From assembly GCF_023898315.1 (NCBI RefSeq), contig NC_064622.1, positions 162,770,178 through 162,834,177 on the forward strand: DNA of 64,000 nucleotides, read 5' to 3'. The translations under genes and the position numbers were made by a program. Every line of letters begins with the position of its first letter. The first letter of the stretch is position 1. Positions 1 to 11,757 of the stretch are shown here, piece by piece. Source of the DNA: Schistocerca nitens. Lineage: Eukaryota; Arthropoda; Insecta; Orthoptera; Acrididae. Under the pieces are notes generated by a model. It searched no databases, was not told the origin of the DNA, and worked only from the letters and a program-made list of their open reading frames with translations.

Positions 1-890
1 GTATACCTACGCTGTATATCAATAATTAACATGCTGTATTTCACTTGCAACGCAAAATACAATTCAGAAAAAGTGTGAAACCAAAAGCTGTGGTTCATAC
101 ATCAAATTGTTCCCAAAATATCTGTCAAAAGATGGTCGTTATTACATGAGCTTACAACTCTTTTCCTTCGGACTACTCTGTTTAGAAAACTCACAAATTT
201 TTCAAGTTTTCCCTGTGTGGCGAATCAGTCCCCTTAACCTTTTTCAGAATTCTGTTTTCACCCTCCTCAGTTTCTTTCCTGTTATAGTTCTAGGTACTCT
301 GTTTGGTTAATTCTGGCGCATATCATTAATTATTTTCATGTTGTTTCTTTAGTCGGTATTCGTGCGAAAAAGGATATCTCCATTTTTGTTTTTAGGTAAG
401 GCAAGACTAACTTGATATTTGCGAAATCTAGCGATTCTTCATATTTTTACAACTAGACGGCACTCAGTAACATAGAAATGTTTAGATTGAGAATAATTAA
501 GAAATTATGATCACACAGTACTTTTAAAACTGAAAATCTCATTAACACCTCGTTCCTAACAGGCTTACATCTGTAAGCAGCAATGTCAACAATAAGTGTA
601 CTTGCTTCTGTAAATGTAGTGTAGTGGTTTAATAAAAAAAAAGTAAAATAAGAAGAGAAGAAAAGAAAAAGGTTGAAAATTGTGGGAAGAAATCGTAAGT
701 GAAAATGTTTTTTTTTTTTTAAATCGTTAATGACCGTGAAAAAAGGGAAAAATGAAAAGCAAATCGGACTTCGTATTACAGAAAAGCTATAGTTGGGGTG
801 GTCCTTGTGGCGTTTTTGAGCAAAAGTTAAACCAATTTCCACTACAAAACTTACTGAAAGGAAACAGAGACTAACAAAATGTAACTGACA
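1..890. other. AT-rich stretch with no recognised gene
   Basis: I see nothing assignable here. The DNA is AT-rich with short homopolymer runs (T run near 710-720). The open frames lack recognisable domains and look like chance. Confidence 0.5.
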
Positions 891-899
891 GGGGGAAGT

Positions 900-3060
900 G
901 GCGTAGATGAGAGATCATCCTTTACCAGGTTAACTTGTCTTCTTTCGGGCGTCGTCCAGGTCTTCAAAAATCTCCTTCATTTCCGCGTGAAGAGTTTGCT
1001 CCGAAATCTTGCAATAGTCCAGGAATCACTAATTTATACCAATTAAAATCATCTTGACACTGTATGCAATTTAATTTGCTTTGCTACTTCCATCCTCCGA
1101 ATTTCTTTACAACCTCCACAATATGTCTACACATTAAAATCAGATCAAGACTAGCTAATAAGTTTTTTAACGTCTTCATCAGATCACGTCTGCCTTCATC
1201 TTCGGCTATCAAGAGTCAATTGAAAACGGATAGAAAACAAAAAAGGTTACAATTTTGGTATTTTCTCTGCCGTCGAGCCTCATACCGCTGTGACGGGATA
1301 TTTTTATCTGAGGGAACGAGTATAGCGCGGCGAAATTCAAAGTCCCGCTACAGTAGGATATTTTCCTTTTGCTCTTACGTGTTTGAGGAGATCCTTGTTC
1401 ACCACACTAATTTAATTACCTGAATCTAAAAACACGTTCACTGTCAGATTTCCAGTCTTTCCTACCAGTATCGGACTCATAAGCCTGGCGTCTTGTCGAA
1501 TTTCGTTCTTTTCCAACGGTTCCTCTCCTGGTCTAACGTTAGGATTCCTAATCCTTTGAGCCCAGTGATAGTTCTTACTGGTCTCGCGGGTCAGTTCCTT
1601 CAGTGAGACCTTCGTCTTTTCTGCAGCTTCGATTATCACGGTTCCTATTAGCTGTTGATTGTTGGAAAGGTTTCGCTGATGTGGCAGTAAACTATTATAA
1701 TGGTTTTCATTGCGATTTCCTCGATTATTTCCTCTTTTCCGTTTAGTTTTGCAATACTGGCTGTTTACCACTGCACCTTCCAATTTTACATATCTGTATC
1801 CGTATCGATATCTATTACTATTCCTCCTTATCCACTCTTCTTCGATCCTTTCGCTGAAAGTGTCTAATTGCTCTTAGTAATAATAGCTTTTCCTGTACCT
1901 CAATAGGTAAACGACTTTGCGATATTCTGACCACGTGACCCTCATCTATTGATGTGTCTAATAATTTAGCATCATCAATATTCCAGTTAAAGAAACGCTT
2001 AGAGTCCCTCGCCTCCTCCACAATCTCTTTCCGTAAGGGTTGGGTCGAGTACTTCTTGTGCCAACCTCTCTTGATTTCCAGCAGACCAATATTCTTGCAG
2101 ACCAACACTCTTTTCAAAACAATCTGGGAAATTCCAGCCAGCTCATAAATTCTCCTATGTTCATTGCTGGCCAATTAGAAGCTTCCTCAACAATGTAGCC
2201 TTTGGAAAACTGAATTATTCGTTTATCATATCAAATGCTGGGAGGATCGCCCCCAAATTGCTTTGAAAAAGCTACTTAGTGTACCGCATAACCACGATTG
2301 AATACTTGGAATTTATTGGTCATTCCATTGTTATTCGATAAACGAAACTCTCTCCTGTAAGCTTGACCAGGATTCGATGGCTCCTTCTCGTCCTCCATCC
2401 TGTCTCTTCCCTTGCATTTTCCTTTTGTGCTCTCTAAACTTACATCCAGTAGACTATTTTCACGACTCTCTTCTAGTTGCCGAGGGAAAGGACTAACTTT
2501 ATATTCTCTACCGATTTATTTTACAGTTTTCTTTCTTTCTTGCTCCTTCCTAACCAAGATATGTCTTAAATTGGTTTGTTTGAACTTCCATGTTATCTAG
2601 AGCTAACCTATCAATATCTCTGTGGTATTGGATACTACCGATTTGTCGACGCATGTGTTCCATCTTTTTTTCTACCCTCATCTTCCTCAAGCCATTCCCT
2701 TCCCTCAGATCTGAATACCCTCAATGAATTTTCAGGCTCTAGACTTAACACTTTCACACTCTTATCTACATACTGTTGTACATCTTCAATACTATCGTCG
2801 AATTCCTCCTTATATTTACTCTTAAAATTTCACAATTTCTCAGCTAATTTGTCTATTTTCTGATACATTTGTTTCTTTTTAGCGTAGACTCTTTAATGTG
2901 AGTTTCTAGTCCTTCTGAATTATCTTCTATTTTCCTACTAGCTGCTCCCTAATTCTTTTTATTTCAGGCGTTAGTTCTTTATTATTGGTTGCTAAACTCT
3001 CTAACGTTATTTTCGTAATATGGTAAAACCCCGACATTCCCCTGGCTCTTCGACATTGTA
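900..3060 (-). pseudogene. Ty3/gypsy-like gag and protease remnant
   Basis: Read on the minus strand, the segment from about 2560 to 1390 gives a charged gag-like protein broken by several stops and frameshifts. A retroviral-type gag pattern (aromatic-rich EYWSA region followed by Gln-rich and basic residues) lies near 2100-2200. A basic Asn/Arg-rich stretch lies near 1650-1750. The frame then runs into FLDSGN near 1412-1432, followed by a hydrophobic stretch with VVNKDLL. This matches the active-site loop (D-S/T-G) of a retrotransposon aspartic protease. A coiled-coil-like segment at 2850-3050 may be the gag N-terminus. Below about 1400 the reading decays and I cannot follow reverse transcriptase. 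The block lies downstream (on the minus strand) of the LTR split across 5266-8553, so it could belong to a tandem copy of that element. Family assignment rests on motif recognition only. Confidence 0.5.
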
Positions 3061-4075
3061 AATTAGAATAATTAACTTATTCTAAGAAATACCTCTTTCT
3101 ACAATAAATGCAGTTATTTTTTCTCTATTTTCCAATAGTTTGCCTTTAATAAATACAGCACCTCGCTCGGTGACGGCTGCAACTTGGTGTGTCGGGTGGC
3201 GTGCGTCTCTGCACTGTTATGTGCAGTGACACCGACTCGATGTGTCAACTGCGATGGTATGCATCTGAGTTCGCCCGAGATGTGTGATTATTTCTACCTT
3301 GTAATCTTACCCTCCCACACATCACAATTAAAATTCTCTGTCTCTGCACAAGTTTTGAAAGTTTAGTAAGGCGTGAGATATACAAAAGGAAAACTTTGTA
3401 TTTATCTTCATTTTCTCTTCTTGTTGTTGGTTCCAGTTCTTGCGTCTTGGGTACATTCTTGCGGCTGAAATTTTGACTTACTGGGCTCCAGATGACTAAA
3501 TAACTAATGAAGTACTATCTGTTGCTACGATTTTCTTTTATTTTATCCCATTCTTCTATTTCACACTGACTTCACAATCTCCATTTTCATACAACCATCA
3601 ATTACAGTGTTGCAGACAAAATTAAAAAAACATGCGCGTTTCCATCAGAGGCATGCCCACTACTACTTACATTCTGCAGTATTCACAATATTCCAAAGAG
3701 TTTACACAGCAAAAGAGTTCACAAAATTTCTTGACAAAAAAAGAATCATCAGCAAGATATAACATTATTTTATAAATGAATGCCGAAATAAATATAATAA
3801 TTAGCATTAGATTGTGCAATTAATAATATGAGTTTTAAGTATGCCAGATATTTAGTAATTTCAAATATTTCTACAAGAAGAATAATTTTAGCTGTATCGG
3901 TTGTAACGACTTAATTCTTTTATACATTTTAGCCTGAAATATAATACGTCGTATATAAAATCAAATGAATTCGTTTCAGCGAAACAGCCGAGAATGTTCA
4001 CCTGTACCAGATTTGGGATTAATCCTGGTATCGACTACTTCTATAAAAAAAAGGTTATGTTAGAAAATGGTGTCC
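3061..4075. other. AT-rich stretch with no recognised gene
   Basis: No coding domain, repeat family or structured RNA is recognised. It may be leader or flanking sequence of the gypsy-like element to its left, but nothing in the bases proves this. Confidence 0.4.
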
Positions 4076-4079
4076 CATT

Positions 4080-4875
4080 ACAACCTGTACAGAGAAAACC
4101 CGTTTCTCTCCCGAGTTGATCGCTTCTTCTGTTCTTGTGAATTGCACTGTAAAGTATCTCGATGTAACATTAGACAAGCACCTCACTTGACTGCCGAATG
4201 TCTGAACAATCAGTTCTCACTCGTGAGTGAGTGTCAGTGGTCGATTCGCGTGTCACTGGGCAGAAGGCGAAAGAGGGAATGGGCCACATGGCTGGCTTCT
4301 TACGCCCTAAGACAGGTACGAGGTGCTACCCCCGGTTCATAGTACTTCTGACCAGCACGGCATGCCTCTTCCATTGGGCCAGGGACCGAGTCTCCTGCCC
4401 AGCCCGAACAAGTACAGAGGGTGGGTATGCTAGTCACTGGGAGCTCAAACATTCGTCAGGTGATGGAGTCCCTCAGGGAAATAGTATGCAGGGCTGGAAA
4501 GAATGCCATGTGCACTCGGTATATTTGCCAGGGGACGGAGTAGTCTGTGAGGTCGAGGAGGTACAGCCGGAGGCTATCGAGCGCCCTAGGTGCACCCGAC
4601 TGCAAATACTGGCACATGTCGGCACGAATGACGCCTGCCACTTGGATTCTGCGGCCATGCTCGACTCCTTTGGGCGGATGGCTGATTTGCACTATACACG
4701 TGAAGCGGCTACTAGGGTAGCGGAGTACATGTGGCTGCGCATGTGTTTTTTTAGGTTAGAGAAATCCCTCCTTGGGATCAGGGACGAACCCCCTGCCAAA
4801 ATTGAAGATACATCAGCCACAATGTTCTCACGGAATGCTCACCCTCGCAGATCGGATACACAAAAGGTTATATGA
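4080..4875 (+). pseudogene. CR1-like ORF1 remnant with esterase (SGNH-type) motifs
   Basis: Two frames together recall the ORF1 of CR1-group non-LTR elements that carry an SGNH/GDSL-like esterase domain. One frame near 4420-4490 reads VTGSSNIRQVMESLREIV, which resembles the block I strand and following helix. The other frame near 4615-4632 reads HVGTND, the typical second conserved block. A frameshift lies between them, so the protein is dead. The catalytic Ser of block I is plausibly one of the SS residues. In this family the esterase-like ORF1 protein is thought to bind RNA or membranes during retrotransposition. ORF2 of the same element starts at once downstream. The start is unclear because the N-terminal part is scrambled. 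Confidence 0.55.
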
Positions 4876-5262
4876 TATTAGTAAACTGCAGGAGCATTCA
4901 AGAAAAGGTCCCAGAATTGGTATCGCTTCTATAAATTTTTGATGCCCACATAGTATTAGGAACGCAAAAGCGGTTAAAGCCGGAACTGAATAGCAACGAA
5001 ATCCTAACTTCAGACTGAAATATTTATCGTGAAGACAAATGAGGCACCAATGGTGACGGCGTATTTATTGCAGTAAAGAACTCAATATCTATCAAGATTA
5101 TCACGGATCCGGAATGTGAATTAATCTGGGTGAAGTTAAGCATCAAAGGTAGCTCAAAAATGGTAATAGACCGCCTAGTAGAGCACCTGCAGTCGCAAAG
5201 CGCTCCAGAGAGAATTTACAGGAAATCTTTAGTAATTTTCCTGATCATGCTGTTGTAATGGA
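4870..5262 (+). pseudogene. CR1-like ORF2, N-terminal endonuclease fragment
   Basis: The plus strand encodes the first third of an APE-type endonuclease. NCRSIQEKVPELVSLL is the conserved start. It is followed by a GTQKRLKPEL segment where functional copies usually have GTETWL, so the catalytic Glu appears replaced by Gln. A GVFIAVKNS strand and an ELIWVKL strand come next. At least three in-frame stops interrupt it. The reading fails at about 5262, next to the gypsy LTR, so the rest of ORF2 is absent. The endonuclease normally nicks target DNA to prime reverse transcription. This copy cannot act. It lies in the same orientation as the esterase-like ORF1 remnant just upstream. Confidence 0.6.
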
Positions 5263-5265
5263 GGT

Positions 5266-5395
5266 AAAACGTCATCTATTAACGTTAATCGCTGAAAACG
5301 TAATAAGAATTTGATTTTTTGTGATTCTTATGTAAGGTAAAGTAATGTCATACCGGAACAAACTAAACTCATCTTTGTGGTATTGTTTCGTCTTA
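5266..5395 (-). repeat. Gypsy LTR copy A, left part
   Basis: This stretch aligns base by base, with scattered changes, to 17640-17765. Shared words include TAATAAGAATTTG, ACAAACTAAAC and TGTGGTATTGT. It continues on the far side of a mariner-family insertion at 8133. Orientation is taken from the other LTR end, which reads TGTAATATC on the minus strand. The exact left boundary is uncertain. Confidence 0.6.
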
Positions 5396-5974
5396 CAGGG
5401 TGACAATTATTTTACTATATGAAATAAAATCGTTATAACTTCTGAACGGTTGCGTCAGGACGTTCAGACAGCACGGTTGGCCGCTGGGCATGATGCGAAT
5501 TAGTATGCGCATGCATGCATGCATGGTTTAGCTACAAAGCGCACTTTCATTTGGACACGTTAGTCAGTAAACAAAATTGGCGCATTTGGGTGACTGAGAA
5601 TCCACATTTCGCGATCGAGAAGTTTCTTCGCCCTCAACGGGTGACTGTGTGGTGTGCAATCGCTGCGATATTCCTTGATGGCACGGTGACTACCGAACGG
5701 AACGTGAAGGTTTTGGACGATGCTTTTATCCCCATTATCGAAAGTGACCTTGATTTCGAGAAGATGTGGTTCATGCAAGATGGAGCACGGTCCCATCGAA
5801 ACAGGAGAGTGTTTGATGTCCTGGAGGAGCACTTTGCGGATGGCATTCTGGCTCTGGGGTACCTAGAGGCCGCTTACATAGGCATCGATTGGCCGCCATA
5901 TTCTCCGGATCAGAACTCATGCGACTTCTTTTTGTGGGGCTATATTAAAGATAAGGCGTACAGCAAAACCGGCC

Positions 5975-7150
5975 CATCTCCCTGCTGTGACCATTCTCAA
6001 AAATAATAGAAGCAATTATGAAAGACAGATTAATGAATTACTTGAATAAATACAATCTTTTAAGCGAATCACAGTTTGGTTTTCGAAGTGGCAAAAATAC
6101 GGAGTCAGCCTTAGTACAATTCACGAAAGTTGTACTTGATGCTCTTGATAAAGATGAGATTGTCACAGGCATATTTTTGATCTTTCTAAGGCCTTTGATA
6201 CAGTCGACCACAAGATTCTATAAAATAAATTAGAAGTATTAGGAATAAGAGGGGTAGCTAATGACTGGTTTCGATCATACCTAGCAGATACGGTACAGAG
6301 AGTAGAGATAACACATACTTCAAATAGATCTAAACATTTAGTAAAACTACTTATCAGAACCAAAATACATTAATATAGGGGTTCCGCAAGGTAGCATATT
6401 AGGACGAATACTATTCCTGATATACATCAATGACTTCCCAGTAGTGTTACTCATGGTGAAAAAATTCTCTTCACCGATGACAGCAATTCTATAGTCACTG
6501 AGAAAACAAGAGAAATCCTTGCAGAGAAAGCAAATGAAACTCTCAATGAAGTTTATGATTGATTAATAAGCAATAAAGTAACATTGAACATAAAGAAAAC
6601 TAATGCCATGATTTTCAGTTTGAAGAGGGAAAATTACAATGTTAATTTAAATGTAGATGGCACCTCTATAGACTGTGTAACAAATGAAAATTTTCTAGGA
6701 ATGAATGTTGATTCTCAGTTGAAGTGGCGTGAACACACAAAGGTACTTGCAAAGAGAATATCATCAGCTTGTTATGCCCTTAGAATACTATCATCCGAGT
6801 GTAACATGCAGTGTGTTTTAGTTACATATTATTCATATGAACACTCAGTTCTTAGCTATGACATTCTTTTTTGGGGAACAAACACACAAAATATGAATAC
6901 AGTTTTCAAACTCCAGAAAAGAGACATAAGAATAGCAACCAAAATTACTAGTCGAGCTCATTGTAAAGATCTGTTCAAAACACTGGGGATTTTAACTGCT
7001 CCATGTGAATACATTTACCAGTCAATTGTACACATCAAAAATAACATTGGTAATTTCTGCACAAACAGCTCTGTCCATGACAACTCAACTTACATTTACC
7101 AAGAAAAAATAAACATAAAACTCAAAACAGTATTTTCTACCAAGGAATAA
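5975..7150 (+). pseudogene. Non-LTR reverse transcriptase fragment
   Basis: Starting with the conserved RPISLL box, the frame reads through SKIIEAIMKDRL and SQFGFRSGKNTESAL. It then shifts to a region equivalent to DLSKAFDTVDHKILLNKL near 6180-6220, then GVPQGSILGP near 6380-6410. The catalytic box near 6465-6480 reads FTDDS where FADDS is usual. Downstream, 6584-7150 is one open stretch covering the thumb and C-terminal domain (NENFLGMNVDSQLKWREH). There are several frameshifts and stops, so the copy is dead. Only the polymerase and C-terminal domains are present. The endonuclease and ORF1 were lost by 5' truncation. Confidence 0.75.
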
Positions 7151-7529
7151 AACTATAGAATAAATTACCACAAGAGATTAAATAAATTCCAAAAATACAC
7201 TTATTTAAAAAGGCAGCTAAAAATACCTGTTATGCAATACATTTTGTACATTGAAGGACTACTTAGATAAAACCGAGTAGGGGTTTGATAAAAAATGTTA
7301 TACAAATAAATAATAATAATGATTATAAAACATCCAAACTCCACATAACACCTTCACATTATGTTTTTTTCCTTTCTAGAAATACTTACCCCCAAGCTGT
7401 GCATAGCACAATACTAACACCTCTTCCTCTTTCTGAGCTCAACATCTCACTCATTATAGAGGAATGCTAACTCAGTTTTTCAGGATAGCAAATGGGAAGT
7501 TGTGGTACAGAAAATGGCCCAGAGATCAT

Positions 7530-7531
<2 letters not shown>

Positions 7532-7577
<46 letters not shown>
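7532..7577 (+). repeat. (GT)n microsatellite
   Basis: An almost pure GT dinucleotide run lies in the 3' untranslated part of the non-LTR insertion, followed by a shorter GT block after TTTT. Confidence 0.95.
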
Positions 7578-7580
<3 letters not shown>

Positions 7581-8132
7581 GTGTGTGTAGTGAGTGAAGT
7601 GTTATGAAACAATGTGTATATAGTGTGTGCAGAGACTGATAGTGAGATATGAGTGAACAGTGTGGCATTATATTATTTAATAAGTTATTAGTAAAAAGAA
7701 GTAGTGTGTACCAGGAGTAAATCTAATGATTGTCTCTAACTAGAAGTCTGTAAATGTATGTGTATACGAATTAGCTTATTTTACATTGGCCTAAACTTGT
7801 AAATACTTTGACATGTCCCATATCCTTTCAAAAAGAGATCTATGGATGAATAAAGCTACTACTACTACTACTACTACTAAACCATTGCCGAGCTAAGAAC
7901 AGCCACAGAGGAGGTCATCGACAGTATCGATGTTCCGACATTTCAGCGGGTCATGCAGAATTTCGCTATTCATCTGTGCCACATCATCGCCAATGACGGC
8001 AGGCATATCGAACATATCATAACCTAAGTCCGAATATCTGTAGTGACGTTAACATGTTGAATAAAATATGTGCATGCTGTAGTTTGTAGATAATTAACGT
8101 TTTTTTCATATAGTTCAATAATTGTCACCTTG

Positions 8133-8553
8133 TATGTACATTAGTAATCATCGACTTGAGTCGGAAGTAAGTTGACGTCTCGAAGATGCACGTTCACCGC
8201 CAATCTACTCAGCGTCTCTCCCACGCCGTATCGACGTAGAAATTCTGAAACTGGTTCTTACTATTATTAATAACTTTCAAGAATAATGTTAAAGGTTGAG
8301 TCTCACCTAATATTCTCCATTGGTGAGCACCATTTTGTTACTCCTCTGTATTATACAATACTTTTAGTGTCCACATACTTATTACAACAGAAAAAAATAA
8401 TCTAACGTACTACAACTTTCATCTTCACAGCAACACAAGGATAAAATCAATCCATATTCGTTTCTCTTAGCCCTGTCACTTAGCAATGTCTTTGGTTTTG
8501 TCGTTCGCCACGCAGTTCCACATACAAATGCACAAAGAAAATGTGATATTACA
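8133..8553 (-). repeat. Gypsy LTR copy A, right part
   Basis: This continues the LTR begun at 5266 and aligns with 17770-18209 of copy C. Both end with GATATTACA, after which the two copies diverge, so the LTR edge is at 8553. On the minus strand the LTR starts TGTAATATC. It is preceded by a purine-rich run (CGTGGGGAGG), as expected for a polypurine tract. Confidence 0.65.
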
Positions 8554-8930
8554 TGGACCTCCCCACGAGTACAGCATAATGAGGTACAAATTGATGCTGA
8601 TCTACTGCATCAAACAGTCCTGAGCTTACTTTCCTATTTAACATTGGAATGTCGGTTTTTTTTCTTTTCATTATAATATCAGTCGTAGGGTGTTCATAAG
8701 TCTTCACGATTTTAATCTTTGACCGCCGTGGATCATTAATGGGTAAAAGGCATGGTTATTCAAGTGAGTTACTTCAAATTGCAGCATTAGAATTACTGAT
8801 ACATCACACCATGAATATTCTTTGAACAGTAATCACATTTATATTTTCTAGTGTTATTATTTATGTTATGATGTTATTTAATATCCAGTCATCTACATTA
8901 CACTGCAGTTCTCAAAGCTAGAAAAGATTA

Positions 8931-9030
8931 CTCCTCTGTATTATACAATACTTTTAGTGTCAACATAGCTATTACAACAGAAAAAATAATCTAGCGTACT
9001 ATAACTTTCATCTTCACAGCAACACAAGGT
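8931..9030 (-). repeat. Internal LTR fragment (copy B)
   Basis: About 100 bp starting TTACTCCTCTGTATTATACA are nearly identical to 8338-8440 inside LTR copy A, in the same orientation about 590 bp away. It is either a local duplication or a truncated further LTR. Confidence 0.8.
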
Positions 9031-9178
9031 TAAAGAAAACCAAGAAAAACCGCATCGAGGCTTTCAGCAATGAGAATTGCAATCTGTGTGAATGTGTTTT
9101 AGCAATACATGATTGACTTTTCATGAAAATCAGCACATAAACATTTACAGAAATACGGATATTATGATGTCATTTGAT

Positions 9179-9676
9179 TCAACCAAAAATCTTGACAGAA
9201 TGAAACTTAATCAACTTTTTAGAAGTTTCTTTTACAGTTGCAAATTCGAAATACAGTATCTTATTTGTCGAGCTGGTTGTTAAACGTAGTTGGCCCTCTG
9301 ATGACGGAACGGCCGAAGTGTGATGGTGAAGCTGGTAGGACGGCTTTGCTGCATCTGCATCGAAGACGGATGTACACAGGAATGGCACTGGATATGGAGG
9401 AAACCTTCCCTCGGGCTGACACAGGGAACAGGAATCTTCTTTGCCCGGACAGCTCGATGATGGGACTGCACAAAGAAAATTTGGAATACTGCGTCTGTAA
9501 GACATGGATAAGCTTGTATGTCTTATTTCACTCTCATGTGACGAATCTGTGGTCTTTAGAGATCCGGATTCTTCTTTCCTTTTAAATCTTGAAATATTAT
9601 CAAGAAAAATCGCCATGTTGCTTCTGCTTCTCAAACAAGCGAAAGCTCCAGAGCTCAACATTTTTTTCATTAGCAC
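9179..9676 (-). other. Unassigned 165-codon open frame
   Basis: I do not recognise this frame. It has no transmembrane segment or catalytic motif, and it is rich in Ser, Leu and Cys with an acidic-basic mix. It lies on the same strand as the gypsy polyprotein and between its stop and its LTR, where a third gene could sit. Two overlapping frames on either strand are almost as long, so chance is a fair explanation. Confidence 0.2.
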
Positions 9677-10475
9677 AAAGAAACTGAATGTTGGTTTTTA
9701 TCACATTTGGAGTTCATTAACTGGAACATCCCATTCGTAAAAATGTGATGCACTACGTCGTCACGACGGTTGATTGCAGTTTGTGCAGACGGACTTAGTT
9801 ATAATCCAACAAACGTAAGAACTGCGTACGAAGACTGATTCACTGTACAAAGTTCAGACTCATGATGATGTGTCTTTGAACGTTATTGCCCACAAACTTT
9901 ATTACAAAAACAATGTGTTCGATTGTTTTTAGAATGCAAATGTTCACACAGTCAGTTTCTATTCACGACTGTTGTTTCATTGTTCTTTGCAAGCAAACTA
10001 TAGTACACATATATTTATCTACAACAGAGATCTGCTTACAGTTCGACTATTGCTTTGTTTGTATTTTTTCACATCCATATCTACTGACCCTTTCTACAGG
10101 ACATTTTTCCTAACTGAAAGAACTGACTAAAGGCATTATCTAGCTGAAAGGAAACAGATATTTATCTTTCCATGGAATATACTTATATCAGTAGTAAATA
10201 GAAACACACAGTAAAATTGACGTAAGCCATGATCTGGTAAACGGTGCATGTTGTGTGTACTTTCATGTAGAAATCAATATCTTTCACGACCTTCAGTCAC
10301 AAAACACTGATGCTAATATTTTAAAATTACATATGACCAAATGTCTATTTATATATAATAAAAATTTCAGTAGCTCTACTAGGTGCTCTTAAGACTAATA
10401 TATTTAGTACATATCCTGAAAAATGAATCTTTGTGGAAAACGAAAGTGTGACTAATGGAAAACTCACTGATTGAA

Positions 10476-10695
10476 TCAGTTTCTGGAGTAATACGGTTTC
10501 CAGTCTTGGTGCGGTGGCATTATGTTTACCTTATGACTGATGGAGTACCATAGTGCACATGCACTGGGATTTGACATGGCTACAATTTGATAAGGTCCCG
10601 AATAAAAAAGTTGCCACTTTTTATTCTCTTGATTAGTGGAGACTTCGAGTCAAGTTTTAATAACATCTTAATCCCTACAGCGTATACTTGTGTCC
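10476..10695 (-). pseudogene. Gypsy integrase C-terminal domain (GPY/F module)
   Basis: Read on the minus strand, the frame runs IKMLLKLDSKSPLIKRIK, then after one slipped base WQLFYSGPYQIVAM, and ends HQDWKPYYSRN with a TGA at 10476-10478. The pattern basic-W-x-LFY-x-GPY-x-IV and the closing H-x-DWKPY are the hallmarks of the GPY/F module at the end of Ty3/gypsy integrases, which contacts DNA. It is separated from the integrase core by the non-LTR insertion at 10698-13490, showing that the gypsy copy was there first. One frameshift is visible. Confidence 0.75.
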
Positions 10696-11757
10696 TTTTC
10701 ATCTACATCTACATGGATACTCTGCAAATCACATTTAAGTGCCTGGCAGAGGGTTCGTCGAACCACCTTCACAATTCTCTATTATTCCAATTTCGTATAA
10801 CGCGCGGAAAGAATGAACACCTATGTCTTTCCGTACGAGCTCTGATTTCCCTTATTTTATCGTGGTGATCGTTCCTGCCTATGTAGGTCGTTGTCAACAA
10901 AATATTTTCACATTCGGAGGAGAAAGTTGGTGATTGGAATTTCGTGAGAAGATTCCGTCGCAACGAAAAGCTCCTTTCTTTTAATGATGTCGAGCCAAAA
11001 TCCTGTATCATTTCTGTGACACTCTCCCCCATATTTCGCGATAATACAAAACGTGCTGCCTTTGTTTGAACTTTTTCGATGTTCTCCGTCAGTCCTATCT
11101 GGATAGGATCCCACACCGCGCAGCAGTATTCTAAAAGAGGACGGACAAGAGCAGTGTAGGCAGTCTCCTTAGTAGATCTGTTACATTTTCTAAGTGTCTT
11201 GTCATTAAAAAACAGTCTTTGGTTAGCCTTCCCCACAACATTTTCTGTGTTCCTTCCAATTTAAGTTGTTTGCAATTGTAACACCTAAGTATTTAGTTGA
11301 ATTTATGGTTTTTAGATTAGACTGATTTATCGTGTAGCAAAAGTTTAACGAGTTCCTTTTAGCACTCATGTGGATGACCTCGCACTTTTCGTTAATTTGG
11401 GTAAACTGCCACTTTTCGCACCATTCAGATATCTTTTCCAAATCGTTTTGCAGTTTGTTTTGATCTTCTGATGATTTTATTAGTCGTTAAACGACAGCGT
11501 CATCTGCAAACAACCGAAGACGGCTACTCAGATTGTCTCCCAAATCGTTTATATACACTCATGCTCATAAATTAAGGACAATTGCAGAATGTGGTGCCAC
11601 ACAACGTGGCACTGCACAAAACTGGCGCCAATAGCATAGACACATAGGGAACACACACGACACAGATCTGAAAGTCCACGGTATTGGTGATAGTTGAGAA
11701 AACCGTCCCGAAACACATGTGCTACAAAACGCCACTGTTTCCTCGGCATGTACCCCA

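Larger units (their letters stand above)
5971..7878 (+). mobile_element. 5'-truncated non-LTR retrotransposon (CR1/Jockey group)
   Basis: The insert begins abruptly inside a reverse transcriptase domain and ends in a short CTA/TAC repeat (7857-7879), a common 3' tail of such elements. A 5-bp duplication AAACC (5966-5970 and 7879-7883) flanks it, and removing the insert restores the transposase frame. The 3' untranslated part holds a (GT)n run. A 5' truncation with a short target duplication is the usual result of target-primed reverse transcription. Confidence 0.8.
5515..8027 (+). pseudogene. Mariner-like transposase C-terminal half, interrupted
   Basis: The reading frame at 5515-5970 encodes a DDE/D transposase catalytic region. 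It has a first acidic motif degraded to WFSYKAHFHL (usually DEAHF), then NPHFAIEK, then FMQDGARSHR with the second Asp, then WPPYSPDQNSCDFFLWGYIK with the third. The frame stops at a non-LTR insertion at 5971 and resumes exactly at 7881 with TIAELRTATEEVID, running to HIEHIIT and a stop at 8025-8027. The N-terminal helix-turn-helix domains are missing. The first catalytic Asp is lost, so the protein would be inactive even without the insertion. The family matches the DD41D-like group also seen at 16811 and 47150, though more diverged. Confidence 0.75.
5396..8132 (+). mobile_element. Mariner-family DNA transposon with internal deletion, split by a non-LTR insertion
   Basis: The ends are inverted repeats of about 28 bp. 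The left end starts CAGGGTGACAATTATT and the right end, read on the minus strand, starts CAAGGTGACAATTATT. Both are flanked by TA (5394-5395 and 8133-8134). Without the 1908-bp non-LTR insertion the element is only about 830 bp. It retains the C-terminal part of a transposase but not the DNA-binding N-terminus, so it is a deletion derivative. It sits inside a gypsy LTR, so it is younger than that LTR. Confidence 0.8.
8554..10475. other. Unassigned stretch between gypsy integrase stop and LTR
   Basis: This lies between the end of the gypsy integrase (10476) and the LTR at 8553, where some gypsy elements carry an envelope gene. I see no signal peptide, furin-like site or fusion peptide pattern, and no other domain. 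A 165-codon minus-strand open frame at 9179-9676, rich in Ser, Pro and Cys, matches nothing I know. An LTR fragment at 8931-9030 is embedded here. Confidence 0.45.

Noticed and set aside
4456..4692. Minus-strand small proteins opposite the esterase-like ORF1
   Set aside because: Antisense shadows of the CR1-like coding sequence.
7480..7668. Thr/His-rich minus-strand frame
   Set aside because: It is only the translation of a (GT)n microsatellite.
8554..10475. Envelope gene of an errantivirus-like gypsy
   Set aside because: The position is right, but no signal peptide, cleavage site or membrane anchor pattern is visible.
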